The notes beneath the pieces were generated by a model. It saw only the letters and a list, made by a program, of their open reading frames with translations. It was not told the DNA's origin and ran no database searches. The position numbers and the translations under genes are program-made. From assembly GCA_910583855.1 (NCBI GenBank), contig CAJTYL010000001.1, forward strand, positions 1 to 64,000: a DNA stretch of 64,000 nucleotides, read 5' to 3'. How positions within the stretch are numbered: position 1 is the first letter of the stretch; every line of letters begins with the position of its first letter. The stretch is from an uncultured Christensenella sp. Lineage in GTDB: Bacteria > Bacillota > Clostridia > Christensenellales > Borkfalkiaceae. Below are positions 19,889-28,365 of the stretch, one piece after another.

Positions 19889-21793
19889 ATGAAAACTTAC
19901 TTGAAAACTTTGCTGCGCACGTTCCGAAAACACGTGACGCGTTTTATTTCCATAATCTTTATCGTTATCGTATCGGTCGGGTTCATATCTGGCATAGGCA
20001 GTTCCGCCGATAAAATAAAATATTCCATGGCGGACTACTATAAGGCGCAGAACGTCAGCGACCTGATAATCCGCAGTACTTCGCCTACCGGGTTCAGTAG
20101 AGAGCAGTTGTCGGAAATAGATAAACTGAAAGAAACTTACGGCGACAAGAATGTGGCGACAGGCGTTCAGCTTGACGTTAAAACCGAAATCGAAGGCGAA
20201 GAACAGACCGTCCGCGCGTACTTCGTGGACGGCTTTAAAGACGACGAATGGACGGTAAACGTACCCGACCTTTTGGAGGGCGAAATGCCTTCAAAAGAGG
20301 GCGAAGCGCTGTGTGAAAAGAGCGATAATAAAATCATCGGTTTTGCGGTTGGTGCCCGTATATCATTGAGTTTAGCGCCTCAACTGCCCAAAATCGACGT
20401 TGAAATTGCGGGAATTGCGCAAAGCCCGTTGACGTTTGCAAACGACGGGGAGCCCAGCGATTTCAACGTCGAAGATATGGAAGTGCCCGATAGTATTGAA
20501 GCGGTCAACTCGCTCGATACTCTGGATAATATTCTATATCTTTCCTCAAGCCTAATCCCGCAAAATCCTTTCACGCAACTACCTTTGATTTCAGCCAATA
20601 CGGCGTATCTTTCTTTTAGTGACCGGGACAAATTCAACGCGTTCGATAAAAAATACGACGATTACTTACGGCAACAGAAAGCCGCAGTGAACGACGCGCT
20701 GGCGCCTGACGGAAACGGCAACTTAAAAATCTTAACGCTTAAAGACAATTACAGTTTCGTGTCTTTAAATGCATACGCCGACAAGGTCACGGACATAGGG
20801 CTGGTTTTAATGGTCGCGTTCGTATTCGTAACAGCCCTCGTCGCACAGTCCACGATGACGAGGCTGATGGAGGAAGAACGGTCGCAGATAGCCTGTTTAA
20901 GAACGCTTGGCTATTCAACGTTTAAAATCGTTTTCAAGTACGTTTTATTCGCAATGATTGCCGCGGGAGTCGGCGGCGTAGCTTCGTACTTCGTGGGGCT
21001 GGGGCTTGCGCATCTCATATATTTTGTTTTCAATTACAGCTTTACTATGCCTCCGGTATCTTCAACGGTCGCACTGCCCTTCTATCTTATAGTCTTTTTC
21101 GTAATCGTAGCGATAACGCTTTTATCAACGCTCATTGCAGGCTTAAAACTCACGGGCGAAGCTCCCGCAAGTCTTCTCCGTCCCAAGCCTCCCAAGGTGG
21201 GTAAGAAGGTGTTTTTAGAAAAAATCCCCTTTATTTGGAACAAACTCTCTTTCAAATATAAGTCTACAACGCGCAACGTTTTAAGGTATTTGGGCAGGTT
21301 TATTATGACGGTGGTGTCGGTTGCAGTGTCTACGGCGTTGGTTTTGGCGGGGCTTGCCCTTTTGGACGTATGCCTGTTCGGCGGAATAGATTCCCCGTCG
21401 GTAATGGGAATAGCCGTAGTAGTAATCATCTTTGCAGGACTTTTGACTGCGGCAGTCATCTACACGCTTACAAATATCAACGTCAGCGAAAGGAACAGGG
21501 AGCTTGCAACATTGAAAGTCTTAGGTTATCAGGATAAGGAAGTTGCGGGTTATATTTACCGTGAGGTTTATATAGATACGGTAGTAGGCATAATCTTCGG
21601 CTACCCTCTATCAACACTCATTATGTGGCTTGTTTTCAGCGTAATGGGCATAGGTACGATAGGCGGCGTAAGTTGGTTCTGGTGGCTTATCGCGCCGGCA
21701 ATAGTTCTTCTTTTTGCGTTCGTCGTAACCTTGATGTTAAAGCGCAAAATCGTAAAAATAGATATGAATGAAAGCTTGAAAGCCATAGAATAA
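19889..21793 (+). CDS. FtsX-type ABC transporter permease
   Basis: A 634-residue permease. One transmembrane segment near residue 15-35 is followed by an extracytoplasmic region of about 230 residues (about 40-295). Three helices at about 305-425 form the first FtsX domain. A linker precedes a second FtsX domain with four helices (about 465-620), which holds the family motif ERNRELATLKVLGY near 536. A similar motif, EERSQIACLRTLGYS, marks the first domain near 330. The two-domain layout matches the permeases of peptide-resistance or lipoprotein-release type exporters. With the ATPase directly upstream it would form a complete exporter. No two-component system is adjacent, so the substrate cannot be inferred. 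Confidence 0.9.
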   Translation: MKTYLKTLLRTFRKHVTRFISIIFIVIVSVGFISGIGSSADKIKYSMADYYKAQNVSDLIIRSTSPTGFSREQLSEIDKLKETYGDKNVATGVQLDVKTEIEGEEQTVRAYFVDGFKDDEWTVNVPDLLEGEMPSKEGEALCEKSDNKIIGFAVGARISLSLAPQLPKIDVEIAGIAQSPLTFANDGEPSDFNVEDMEVPDSIEAVNSLDTLDNILYLSSSLIPQNPFTQLPLISANTAYLSFSDRDKFNAFDKKYDDYLRQQKAAVNDALAPDGNGNLKILTLKDNYSFVSLNAYADKVTDIGLVLMVAFVFVTALVAQSTMTRLMEEERSQIACLRTLGYSTFKIVFKYVLFAMIAAGVGGVASYFVGLGLAHLIYFVFNYSFTMPPVSSTVALPFYLIVFFVIVAITLLSTLIAGLKLTGEAPASLLRPKPPKVGKKVFLEKIPFIWNKLSFKYKSTTRNVLRYLGRFIMTVVSVAVSTALVLAGLALLDVCLFGGIDSPSVMGIAVVVIIFAGLLTAAVIYTLTNINVSERNRELATLKVLGYQDKEVAGYIYREVYIDTVVGIIFGYPLSTLIMWLVFSVMGIGTIGGVSWFWWLIAPAIVLLFAFVVTLMLKRKIVKIDMNESLKAIE

Positions 21794-21820
21794 TTTGTCG
21801 TTAAAACGCGTTATTTGCGG

Positions 21821-21836
21821 CATATATGCGGGGTAA
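21821..21836 (-). repeat. TTGCCCC(G/C)CATATATG-like motif, copy 4
   Basis: On the minus strand the sequence is TTACCCCGCATATATG, one base from the consensus. It lies 27 bases after the FtsX-permease stop and about 60 bases before the rpsU promoter, in the opposite direction to copies 1-3. The half GCATATATGC is extended to a 10-bp palindrome here. Confidence 0.6.
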
Positions 21837-21897
21837 CGCATATTTTACCGCGCAAAATCCGGCGTAAAAATAACGGTAATTAATTCCTTAAAAACGG

Positions 21898-21926
21898 TTG
21901 ACTTAAAAGTTTCGGTTTGCTATACT
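21898..21926 (+). promoter_or_regulatory. Sigma-A promoter for rpsU
   Basis: TTGACT (21898-21903), a 17-nt spacer and TATACT (21921-21926). Transcription would start near 21933, about 50 nt before the rpsU ATG. Confidence 0.8.
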
Positions 21927-21983
21927 TAAAAAGTCGTTTAAATTTCGGCAAATAACCGCTAAGGCAAAGGCAGGTGAAAAGAG

Positions 21984-22160
21984 ATGTCAACTATCAAAGT
22001 AGGCGAGAACGAATCGGTTGAAAGCGCGCTTCGTCGTTTTAAAAGAAAGTGCTCGCGCGACGGTATAATCGGCGACCTTCGCAAGAAGGAATTCTACGAA
22101 TCACCTTCCGTTAAGCGCAGAAAGAAAGCGGAAGCGGCAAGAAAGAGAAACAAAAATTAA
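21984..22160 (+). CDS. rpsU: 30S ribosomal protein S21
   Basis: A 58-residue basic protein, recognised by VGENESVESALRRFKRKC near the start and the Lys/Arg-rich tail (SVKRRKKAEAARKR). S21 binds the 30S platform near the anti-Shine-Dalgarno region and helps initiation. The upstream AGGCAGGTG serves as ribosome site. It has its own promoter and its own terminator, so it is a one-gene unit; the usual Clostridia neighbour yqeY is absent. Confidence 0.95.
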   Translation: MSTIKVGENESVESALRRFKRKCSRDGIIGDLRKKEFYESPSVKRRKKAEAARKRNKN

Positions 22161-22164
22161 TTTT

Positions 22165-22200
22165 AAGGTCTGTCGGATAATAAGTCCGATAGACCTTTTT
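22165..22200 (+). terminator. Terminator after rpsU
   Basis: A 13-bp stem (22165-22177 with 22185-22197, one G-T pair) and a 7-nt loop begin four bases after the rpsU stop. The stem runs into a T-run that ends at 22200. Confidence 0.85.
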
Positions 22201-22241
22201 CATTACGGAAAATGTCGGGTAAAGGAGAATTTTGTAATTTT

Positions 22242-22622
22242 ATGGACGATTTAAAGCGTATGGCTAAAGCGGCTAAAAACAGACTTAAAAGTAATTACTG
22301 GGCAGACTGTAAGGAAAACATCGAGAAGAACACGAGCGCGGCAAAGAGTATGGGGATTAGCGAGATTAAAGTCAAATCGTCTTTAAAGACCCGCGTAAAA
22401 AACGAAATCAAAGGCGAAAAGTGCGACGGATTTTATCTGAGGGTTAAAGAGCTTTTGGACGCCGAGGGCGAGGTGTCGGACGCTTTGGGCAGGCTCACCG
22501 ACAGGGAATATTATTCGACGCTAAGCTACGAGGAAAAGCAAAGGTATAATTTAGAGCTTTCTGCCAAATATCTCGAAGCCTTGCAACGCTATAGAAAAGA
22601 GAAGGAAGCAGGCATTATTTAA
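22242..22622 (+). CDS. Small hypothetical protein, highly charged
   Basis: I do not recognise this 126-residue protein. It is rich in Lys, Glu and Arg, has no signal peptide or membrane segment, and appears mostly helical (KRMAKAAKNRLKSNYW; YEEKQRYNLELSAKYLEAL). Two cysteines near 17 and 68 do not form a metal motif. The start is uncertain: the ATG at 22242 has GGAG 14 nt upstream, while an in-frame ATG at 22212 has no site and lies only 12 nt after the rpsU terminator. No promoter of its own is clear, so it may depend on read-through. It is followed by pcrA with a separate promoter. Confidence 0.55.
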   Translation: MDDLKRMAKAAKNRLKSNYWADCKENIEKNTSAAKSMGISEIKVKSSLKTRVKNEIKGEKCDGFYLRVKELLDAEGEVSDALGRLTDREYYSTLSYEEKQRYNLELSAKYLEALQRYRKEKEAGII

Positions 22623-22651
22623 TTGAATTTTACGATTACTTATGATATAAT
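22623..22651 (+). promoter_or_regulatory. Promoter for pcrA, placed for a leaderless transcript
   Basis: TTGAAT (22623-22628), a 17-nt spacer and a consensus TATAAT (22646-22651). The -10 box ends only six bases before the pcrA ATG (22658), so transcription should begin at or within a base or two of that ATG. No Shine-Dalgarno site exists between them. Confidence 0.65.
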
Positions 22652-22657
22652 TAACTT

Positions 22658-24928
22658 ATGGACGAACTCTTGAAAAACCTTAACGAAGAACAGATTAAAC
22701 CCGTGTGCGATACCGAGGGCGCGGTCCTCGTCCTCGCGGGCGCAGGCAGCGGCAAAACCCGTGTTCTGACTTCGCGCATAGCTTACATATTGAGGGAAGA
22801 AAAAGCAAGTCTCTCTGAAATCCTTGCAATCACATTCACCAACAAAGCCGCGGGAGAAATGAAGGAACGCTTGCAGCGTATGCTCGGCGACGGCGCGGGC
22901 GAGAGCAAGTGGATATGCACTATTCACTCCATGTGCGTCAAGATTTTAAGGCAGTTCGCAGATAAGGCGGGCATAAAGTCCAATTTTTCCATTTACAGTG
23001 AAACCGAGCGGTCAAACGTTATTAAAAAGGCGTTTGCGGAGCTTGATTTCGACGACGAAAAGCTTTTAAAGAACGCAAAATACCACATCGGAAACGCTAA
23101 AATGCTAGGTATGTCACCCGAAGAATACGGCCAAAAGTACGCCTACGAGCAGGGGATAGACAACGTCGTCGTCATTTACGAGAAGTACGATAAGCACTTA
23201 AAGGAAAATAACGCGCTCGACTTCGACGATTTATTGACGGAAACACTGCGCCTTTTACAGCGCGACGCGGAAACCCGCGATTACCTTTCGGACAAGTTCA
23301 AATACGTTTTGGTGGACGAGTTTCAGGACACCAACTCCGTCCAGTACAAGATAATCAAGATCCTTGCGTCCAAGCACGGCAACCTTTTTGTCGTCGGCGA
23401 CGACGACCAGTCCATTTACGGCTGGCGCGGCGCGGAAATCGACAATATTTTGAAGTTCGATAAGGACTTCCCGAACGCAAAAGTTTACAAGTTAGAGCGA
23501 AACTACCGCTCCACCAAATCGATATTAAGACTTGCCAACTGCATAATTAAAAATAATACCGCACGCCGCGGCAAAGAGCTTTGGACTGAAGCCGACGAAG
23601 GCGAGAGGCCCGTCTACTATCAGGCTGAAGAGGAAGCGGGCGAAGCGTTATACGCCGCGCGCACCATTTCTGGCGCGGTCGCGCGGGGGAAAAAGTATTC
23701 CGATTTCGCCGTTTTAATGCGCATAAACGCCCTGACGCGCTCGTACGAGCAGGAGTTTATTAAGTACGGAATACCTTATAAGGTATTCGGCGGCTTCAAA
23801 TTCTTTGAAAGAAAGGAAATTAAGGACGTTCTTGCGTATCTTCGCATAATTTCAAACCCCTATGACGGTGAAGCTGTGGAAAGAATAATCAACGTTCCCA
23901 AGCGCGGAATAGGCGGCAAAACCGTTCAGGTTATGTACGACTACGCGCAGGAAACGGGCTTGACCTTATACGACGCAGCGGTCGACTGTGAAGAACTTCC
24001 CCTGTCGCGCGGCGCAAAGGACAAAATAAAGGACTTTGCAAATCTCATAAAAGAGCTGATTATATCGGCGGTCGATACCCCCGTTGCGCAGCTCGTGCGC
24101 GACGTCTTGAATAAAACGAATATCCGCTATGCATATGACGACGGAACGGACGAGGGGGATTCCAAACTCGCCAACATCGACGGCTTTATTGCTTCGGTTG
24201 ACGACTTTTCACGCCTTAACCCCGAAGCAACTCTCGACGAATACTTAAATCAGGTCACCCTGTCCTCCGACCTTGATCAGATGGATGACGGGGATTACGT
24301 CACTTTGGCGACTATCCACTCGGTAAAAGGTCTTGAATTCCCCGTCGTTTTCGTCTGCGGGCTTGAGGACGGCATTATCCCCTCATCCCGTCTTTCGGAT
24401 GACGGCAGAAGCGAAGAGGAAGAGCGCCGCCTTATGTACGTTGCGATAACGCGCGCCAAGGAAAAATTATATCTTTCCCGCTCCAAATCCCGCTACCTTT
24501 ACGGCAGAAGGGAGCCGACGCGCCCGTCGCGTTTCGTTGCGGAGCTTGCTCCCGAACTCGGCGCTGCGGCGTACGAAGTGCAAAGTTACGGCTACGGCGG
24601 CAGAAAATACGGCAGTCAGTCGTATTCCTATGGCGACGGTGCTTCGCGCTCGTCGGGCAAAGCGCTTTATTCGACTTACGAAGATGACGACGCGCCTGCG
24701 CAAACGAATGCGGGTAGCTTTAAAGGCTTCTTCGGTAGCGCGAAAAAGAGCGAAAGCGCGGCAAACGTCGCAGTCAAATACTCCGTCGGCATGCGCGTAA
24801 GACATCCCAAATTCGGCGTAGGAATGATAGTCGCCGTAAAAAACGACGGCAAGGTTTTAAACGTTGCGTTCGACGGACAGGGGATAAAAGAGTTGTCGGC
24901 GTCTCTCGCCCCTCTTACGATAATCTAA
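22658..24928 (+). CDS. pcrA: ATP-dependent DNA helicase PcrA/UvrD
   Basis: A 756-residue superfamily 1A helicase. Motif I is GAGSGKTR near residue 30, motif II is VDEFQDTN near 223, motif III is GDDDQSIYGWRGAE near 247, and motif V/VI include TIHSVKGLEFP near 550 and VAITRAKEKL near 592. The C-terminus (GMRVRHPKFGVGMIV) is the Tudor-like fold that binds RNA polymerase in PcrA. The enzyme unwinds DNA in repair and clears stalled complexes. A loop of Gly/Tyr/Ser (about 640-690) precedes that domain. The gene is followed by ligA, as in Bacillus (pcrA-ligA). Its start lacks any ribosome site; see the promoter entry. Confidence 0.95.
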   Translation: MDELLKNLNEEQIKPVCDTEGAVLVLAGAGSGKTRVLTSRIAYILREEKASLSEILAITFTNKAAGEMKERLQRMLGDGAGESKWICTIHSMCVKILRQFADKAGIKSNFSIYSETERSNVIKKAFAELDFDDEKLLKNAKYHIGNAKMLGMSPEEYGQKYAYEQGIDNVVVIYEKYDKHLKENNALDFDDLLTETLRLLQRDAETRDYLSDKFKYVLVDEFQDTNSVQYKIIKILASKHGNLFVVGDDDQSIYGWRGAEIDNILKFDKDFPNAKVYKLERNYRSTKSILRLANCIIKNNTARRGKELWTEADEGERPVYYQAEEEAGEALYAARTISGAVARGKKYSDFAVLMRINALTRSYEQEFIKYGIPYKVFGGFKFFERKEIKDVLAYLRIISNPYDGEAVERIINVPKRGIGGKTVQVMYDYAQETGLTLYDAAVDCEELPLSRGAKDKIKDFANLIKELIISAVDTPVAQLVRDVLNKTNIRYAYDDGTDEGDSKLANIDGFIASVDDFSRLNPEATLDEYLNQVTLSSDLDQMDDGDYVTLATIHSVKGLEFPVVFVCGLEDGIIPSSRLSDDGRSEEEERRLMYVAITRAKEKLYLSRSKSRYLYGRREPTRPSRFVAELAPELGAAAYEVQSYGYGGRKYGSQSYSYGDGASRSSGKALYSTYEDDDAPAQTNAGSFKGFFGSAKKSESAANVAVKYSVGMRVRHPKFGVGMIVAVKNDGKVLNVAFDGQGIKELSASLAPLTII

Positions 24929-24994
24929 ATTTCGTATATATTTGCAATTCTTCGTTAAGTTGCGTTGTTGGCTCACTTCCGTAACGTCAAAACT

Positions 24995-25034
24995 GTCATT
25001 TTGAGCGAAGCGTAGCGTAGCCGAAGAATCTCAA
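24995..25034 (+). repeat. Dispersed GTCATT(C/T)TGAGC...GAAGAATCT repeat
   Basis: A 40-base element, beginning GTCATTTTGAGCGAAGCG and ending GAAGAATCTCAA, in the pcrA-ligA gap. A related, shorter copy lies at 54195-54222, and partial pieces occur near 12641, 34110 (reversed) and 57360. Such units are common between genes in gut Clostridia. The tandem GCGTA between the two halves looks like slippage. Confidence 0.5.
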
Positions 25035-25061
25035 CGATATCCGCAACCCCGTTATTTCAAA

Positions 25062-25077
25062 CATATATGGGGGGCAA
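25062..25077 (-). repeat. TTGCCCC(G/C)CATATATG motif, copy 5
   Basis: On the minus strand the sequence is exactly TTGCCCCCCATATATG, identical to copy 2 at 18670-18685. It lies 54 bases before the ligA ATG. Confidence 0.6.
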
Positions 25078-25130
25078 TCAAAAGTTTTCAAACAATTTCC
25101 ACCGCAATTTTTACGCGTTAAGGTGATAAA

Positions 25131-27071
25131 ATGGACAGAATGAGACAGCTTATCGACCAACTTAATAAATGGGCTTACGAGTATTACGTTTTGGATAATC
25201 CGTCCGTTCCCGATAGGGAATACGACAGGCTTTACGACGAGCTTTGTGCTCTGGAAGAGAGTACGGGCAGAGTCGAGTTCGACAGTCCCACCAAGCGCGT
25301 CGGCGGCGAGCCGATAAAAGGTTTTGCAAAACATAGGCATATTTCGCGCCTGTACAGCCTTGATAAGTCCGTAACCTACGACGAGCTGGACGCGTTCTTT
25401 ACGCGCCTTAAAAAGGTTGCGGATAACCCCGAGTACACCGTAGAATACAAGTTCGACGGGCTTACAATGTGCTTAACCTACGACGGCGGCAAGTTCGTTC
25501 GGGCGACCACGCGCGGCAACGGCGTTGAGGGCGAGGACGTGACCGCGCAGTGTTTAACCATAAAATCGTTTCCTTTGACGATAGTCTATAAAGGCACGTT
25601 GGAGGTGCAGGGCGAAGCAGTAATTCGTTTAAGCGTTTTGGAAGAGTACAACAAAACCGCAAAGGAACAGCTTAAAAACGCCCGTAACGCGGTGGCGGGC
25701 GCGATAAGAAACTTAGACCCCAAGATAACCGCAGAGCGAAAACCTGAAATTTTATTTTATAACGTGAACTATATGAGCGAAGGCGAGCTGCCTTCGCAGG
25801 TCGCGCATTTCGATTTTTTAAGGTCGCAGGGTTTCAAGGTCTACGACTTCTTACGCGTTTGCAAGGGCGAGGACGAAGTCAAGGCGGCAATCGAAGAAAT
25901 AGAGATTGAAAGAAAGAACATAGACGTGCTTACGGACGGCGCGGTTATCAAGCTGAATTCCACGAAAGAGCGGGATATATTGGGGGCAACCGATAAATTT
26001 CCACGTTGGGCAATGGCTTATAAGTTCGAGGCGGAGGAGAGCCTGACAACTGTCAAGGACGTCGTTTGGCAGGTTGGCAGAACGGGCAAGCTTACCCCGC
26101 TTGCAATAGTCGAACCCGTCGACCTTGCGGGTGCAACAGTAAGAAAAGCGACCTTGAACAACTTCGGCGACCTTACCCGCAAGGATGTAAAGATAGGTAG
26201 TAAGGTTTTAATCAGACGTTCAAACGAGGTTATACCCGAAATTTTGGGCACGGTGGAGCATGTCGACGACAGCTTAAACGTTGAAAAGCCAGTAAAATGC
26301 CCTTTCTGCGGCAGTACCGTTGAAGAGGTGGGCGCAAACCTTTTCTGCCCCAACAAGTATTGCCCGCCCCGCATAGTGGGCAAGGTCGAGCACTTTGCGT
26401 CCAAGGACGCTATGGATATAGAAGGGCTTTCGGAAAAGACGGCGGAGCTTATGTACGACAAGCTCGGGCTCAGGGAATGCTCCGCCCTGTACGGCTACAC
26501 CGTGGATGATTTAAGCGGCTTGGAGGGCTTTAAGGACAAAAAAATCAACAATTTATTGACGGCAATAGAAAAAAGCAAGTCCGTAACTTTGGAAAGGTTT
26601 ATCTTCGCTTTGGGTATAGACGGCGTCGGCAAGGTCGCCGCCAAGGACTTGGTAAAAGCCTTTAAAAATATTGATAACCTTAAACGCGCAACCAAGGAAG
26701 AACTGTTGGAACTTGAAAACGTAGGCGATATAACCGCGGAGGCAATCGTCAACTGGTTTAACGACGAAAGCAACCTTTCGGAAATGGAGAAGCTGCTTGC
26801 CGCAGGCGTACAGCCCAAAACACAGGAAAAGAGCGTTATTTCAAGCATATTCGAGGGGCAATTCGTAGTTTTAACGGGCACGTTGCAGGACTTTAAGCGT
26901 AGCGAAGCGCAGAAAATAATAGAGGAAAACGGCGGCGAGTGCCAAAGCTCGGTAACCTCGAAAACCACGCTCGTCGTTGCGGGCGAGTCGGCAGGCTCAA
27001 AGCTCGACAAGGCTAAAAAGCTCGGCATAAAAATTATCGACGAAGAAGAATTTAAAGCAATGATAAAATAA
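25131..27071 (+). CDS. ligA: NAD-dependent DNA ligase LigA
   Basis: A 646-residue ligase that seals nicks with NAD as cofactor. The Ia domain is at the start (YYVLDNPSVPDREYD). The adenylation motif KFDG (nucleophile Lys near residue 107) begins the catalytic core. An OB-fold follows, then a four-cysteine zinc site (CPFCG...CPNKYC, about 390-412), helix-hairpin-helix repeats (about 430-560) and a C-terminal BRCT domain (about 570-646). All family parts are present at the normal length. AAGGTG lies 5 nt before the ATG. It probably has its own expression, since the gap to pcrA is 200 bases. Confidence 0.96.
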   Translation: MDRMRQLIDQLNKWAYEYYVLDNPSVPDREYDRLYDELCALEESTGRVEFDSPTKRVGGEPIKGFAKHRHISRLYSLDKSVTYDELDAFFTRLKKVADNPEYTVEYKFDGLTMCLTYDGGKFVRATTRGNGVEGEDVTAQCLTIKSFPLTIVYKGTLEVQGEAVIRLSVLEEYNKTAKEQLKNARNAVAGAIRNLDPKITAERKPEILFYNVNYMSEGELPSQVAHFDFLRSQGFKVYDFLRVCKGEDEVKAAIEEIEIERKNIDVLTDGAVIKLNSTKERDILGATDKFPRWAMAYKFEAEESLTTVKDVVWQVGRTGKLTPLAIVEPVDLAGATVRKATLNNFGDLTRKDVKIGSKVLIRRSNEVIPEILGTVEHVDDSLNVEKPVKCPFCGSTVEEVGANLFCPNKYCPPRIVGKVEHFASKDAMDIEGLSEKTAELMYDKLGLRECSALYGYTVDDLSGLEGFKDKKINNLLTAIEKSKSVTLERFIFALGIDGVGKVAAKDLVKAFKNIDNLKRATKEELLELENVGDITAEAIVNWFNDESNLSEMEKLLAAGVQPKTQEKSVISSIFEGQFVVLTGTLQDFKRSEAQKIIEENGGECQSSVTSKTTLVVAGESAGSKLDKAKKLGIKIIDEEEFKAMIK

Positions 27072-27082
27072 GTCTATATGTT

Positions 27083-27144
27083 AGGCTTCCCCTTTTTGGG
27101 GAAGCTGTCTTTTTCGTAAGAATGAGAAAAAGACTGATGAGGTT
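27083..27144 (+). repeat. Two-hairpin dispersed repeat, copy A
   Basis: A 62-base element: a first hairpin from GGCTTCCCC and GGGGAAGC, then a second from GTCTTTTTC and GAGAAAAAGAC, then TGATGAGG. It begins 12 bases after the ligA stop. The copy at 33925-33986 differs by a single base, and a diverged copy lies at 35735-35797. The near identity over noncoding DNA suggests recent spread. It may also act as the ligA terminator. Confidence 0.8.
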
Positions 27145-27169
27145 AATAATTAATTTTGTCATAACAACA

Positions 27170-27197
27170 AAGCGGGGGCGCAATCGCGCCCCCGCTT
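27170..27197. terminator. GC-rich hairpin at the 3' end of the LRR pseudogene
   Basis: A 12-bp perfect stem (27170-27181 with 27186-27197) and a 4-nt loop, 25 bases past the original stop of the minus-strand LRR gene. The T-run is poor on both strands, so termination strength is uncertain. Confidence 0.55.
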
Positions 27198-27221
27198 CTT
27201 CGTATTCTTTTAATATGCCGT

Positions 27222-28036
27222 TTAATTCTTCGTTACCGTTCCGTTCTTTGCGACCGTCCCGTCCGTGCAGTAAACGGTGTAGTAGCCTGTGGAATAGTCC
27301 CATTTGTTGCCTTTTTCTATTCATTCCATTCATCTGTCGAGCCTTCAAAATTAATACTTGCAAGCGAAGTGCAACCCTTAAACGCAAAATTGTTGATAGA
27401 AGTCACGCTGTCTGGAATGGTTATGCTTGTAAGCGAAGAGCAATTCTTAAACGCACTACTACCGATTGAAGTAACGGGGAGCCCTTTATAAACGTTCGGT
27501 ATTTTGATTTCCGTGGCGTTGACTTCGTCTAAGTCGATTACAGTATAACCGTCTTTATGACTATTTAATGCATATTTTAAACCGATAGTATCACCGTATT
27601 TATATTGGCAGACCGAACATATATTGTTGCCGATATGTGCTTCTTCGTAATATTTGCCGCCCACAATACAGTTTCGGAAATGTTTTGTTTCATCGAAATC
27701 CCAACCTTCAAATTTATGGTCTTTAATTCCTATTGTTTCGTTTTGAGTAATGCTACATCTTGAACATTGATGTGTTTTTGAACCTTCAGCTGAGCAAGTT
27801 GAGTCGGTTGTAATTTCCCATTCGCCCCAATTATGCCCTTTGGCTTGTTGCCAAGACCTGCTTTCTTTAATTCCGCAGGCACAGGTGCGCGTTTCTATTC
27901 CGTCTTCGGTGCAGGTTGCATAGCTTTCTAGTTCCCAAATTCCGTAAGAATGCTTATGATTTTCTGATACAAAAGTTTGTTTACCGCTTAAATAAGAGCT
28001 GATTTTTATTATTCCGCCTTTATATGAACCGGAATT
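27222..28036 (-). pseudogene. BspA-like leucine-rich-repeat surface protein, decayed
   Basis: An open minus-strand frame runs from 28036 to 27317 without a usable start or signal peptide. It encodes cysteine-pair modules (TRTCACG, HQCSRCS, NICSVCQY) followed by two LRR_5 type repeats (SIGSSAFKNCSSLTSI; NFAFKGCTSLASI). The frame stops at 27317-27319 within FEGSTDEWNE. If one base is restored there, the standard C-terminus of these proteins follows in the next frame (KWDYSTGYYTVYCTDG) to a stop at 27222-27224. So a single-base deletion broke the 3' end. At the 5' end a TAG (28037-28039) closes the frame. Intact relatives are secreted or surface-bound and many gut bacteria have large families. 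Confidence 0.75.
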
Positions 28037-28091
28037 CTATTCCGAAGATTCACCGAACACATCCATATAAAATGGAATAGCCCAAACAGTT

Positions 28092-28137
28092 ACACATAAC
28101 TGCGGAGAATTGCCGACAGGCTATCTTTGTTATGTGT
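28092..28137. repeat. 9-bp inverted repeat in the gap before the topoisomerase genes
   Basis: ACACATAAC (28092-28100) pairs perfectly with GTTATGTGT (28129-28137) across 28 bases. It lies in a 330-base gap (28037-28365) that holds no intact gene. On the minus strand a short open stretch precedes the TAG at 28037 (WAIPFYMDVFGESSE) and may be a further remnant of the decayed surface-protein gene. Confidence 0.4.
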
Positions 28138-28288
28138 ATAAATAATTTAGCTATTCAGATTAAAAAGTGGTGTATGCTAAAAAACCGTATAAAAAAACAC
28201 GGAAACACTTCAACCCATATTAAGATTTTATTTGGCATTATCAATATTTCACGCTTTAGGGCGGTTTGTCAAGGTAATTTTTTATGAT

Positions 28289-28324
28289 TTGCACTTTACA
28301 AAAGGGCACAATATATGGTACAAT
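28289..28324 (+). promoter_or_regulatory. Promoter region for the topoisomerase operon
   Basis: Two overlapping options are seen: TTTACA (28295-28300) with an 18-nt spacer and TACAAT (28319-28324), or TTGCAC (28289-28294) with 17 nt and TATATG. The first has the better -10 box and leaves about 35 nt of leader. Confidence 0.5.
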
Positions 28325-28365
28325 TAATTAGTTAAGTATACCATTTAAAATGTGGACGGGAAAAT

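Noticed and set aside
27052..27469. Open frames of about 110 residues on both strands after ligA
   Set aside because: They run across the two-hairpin repeat and the GC-rich terminator and are out of frame with the decayed LRR gene; no ribosome sites.
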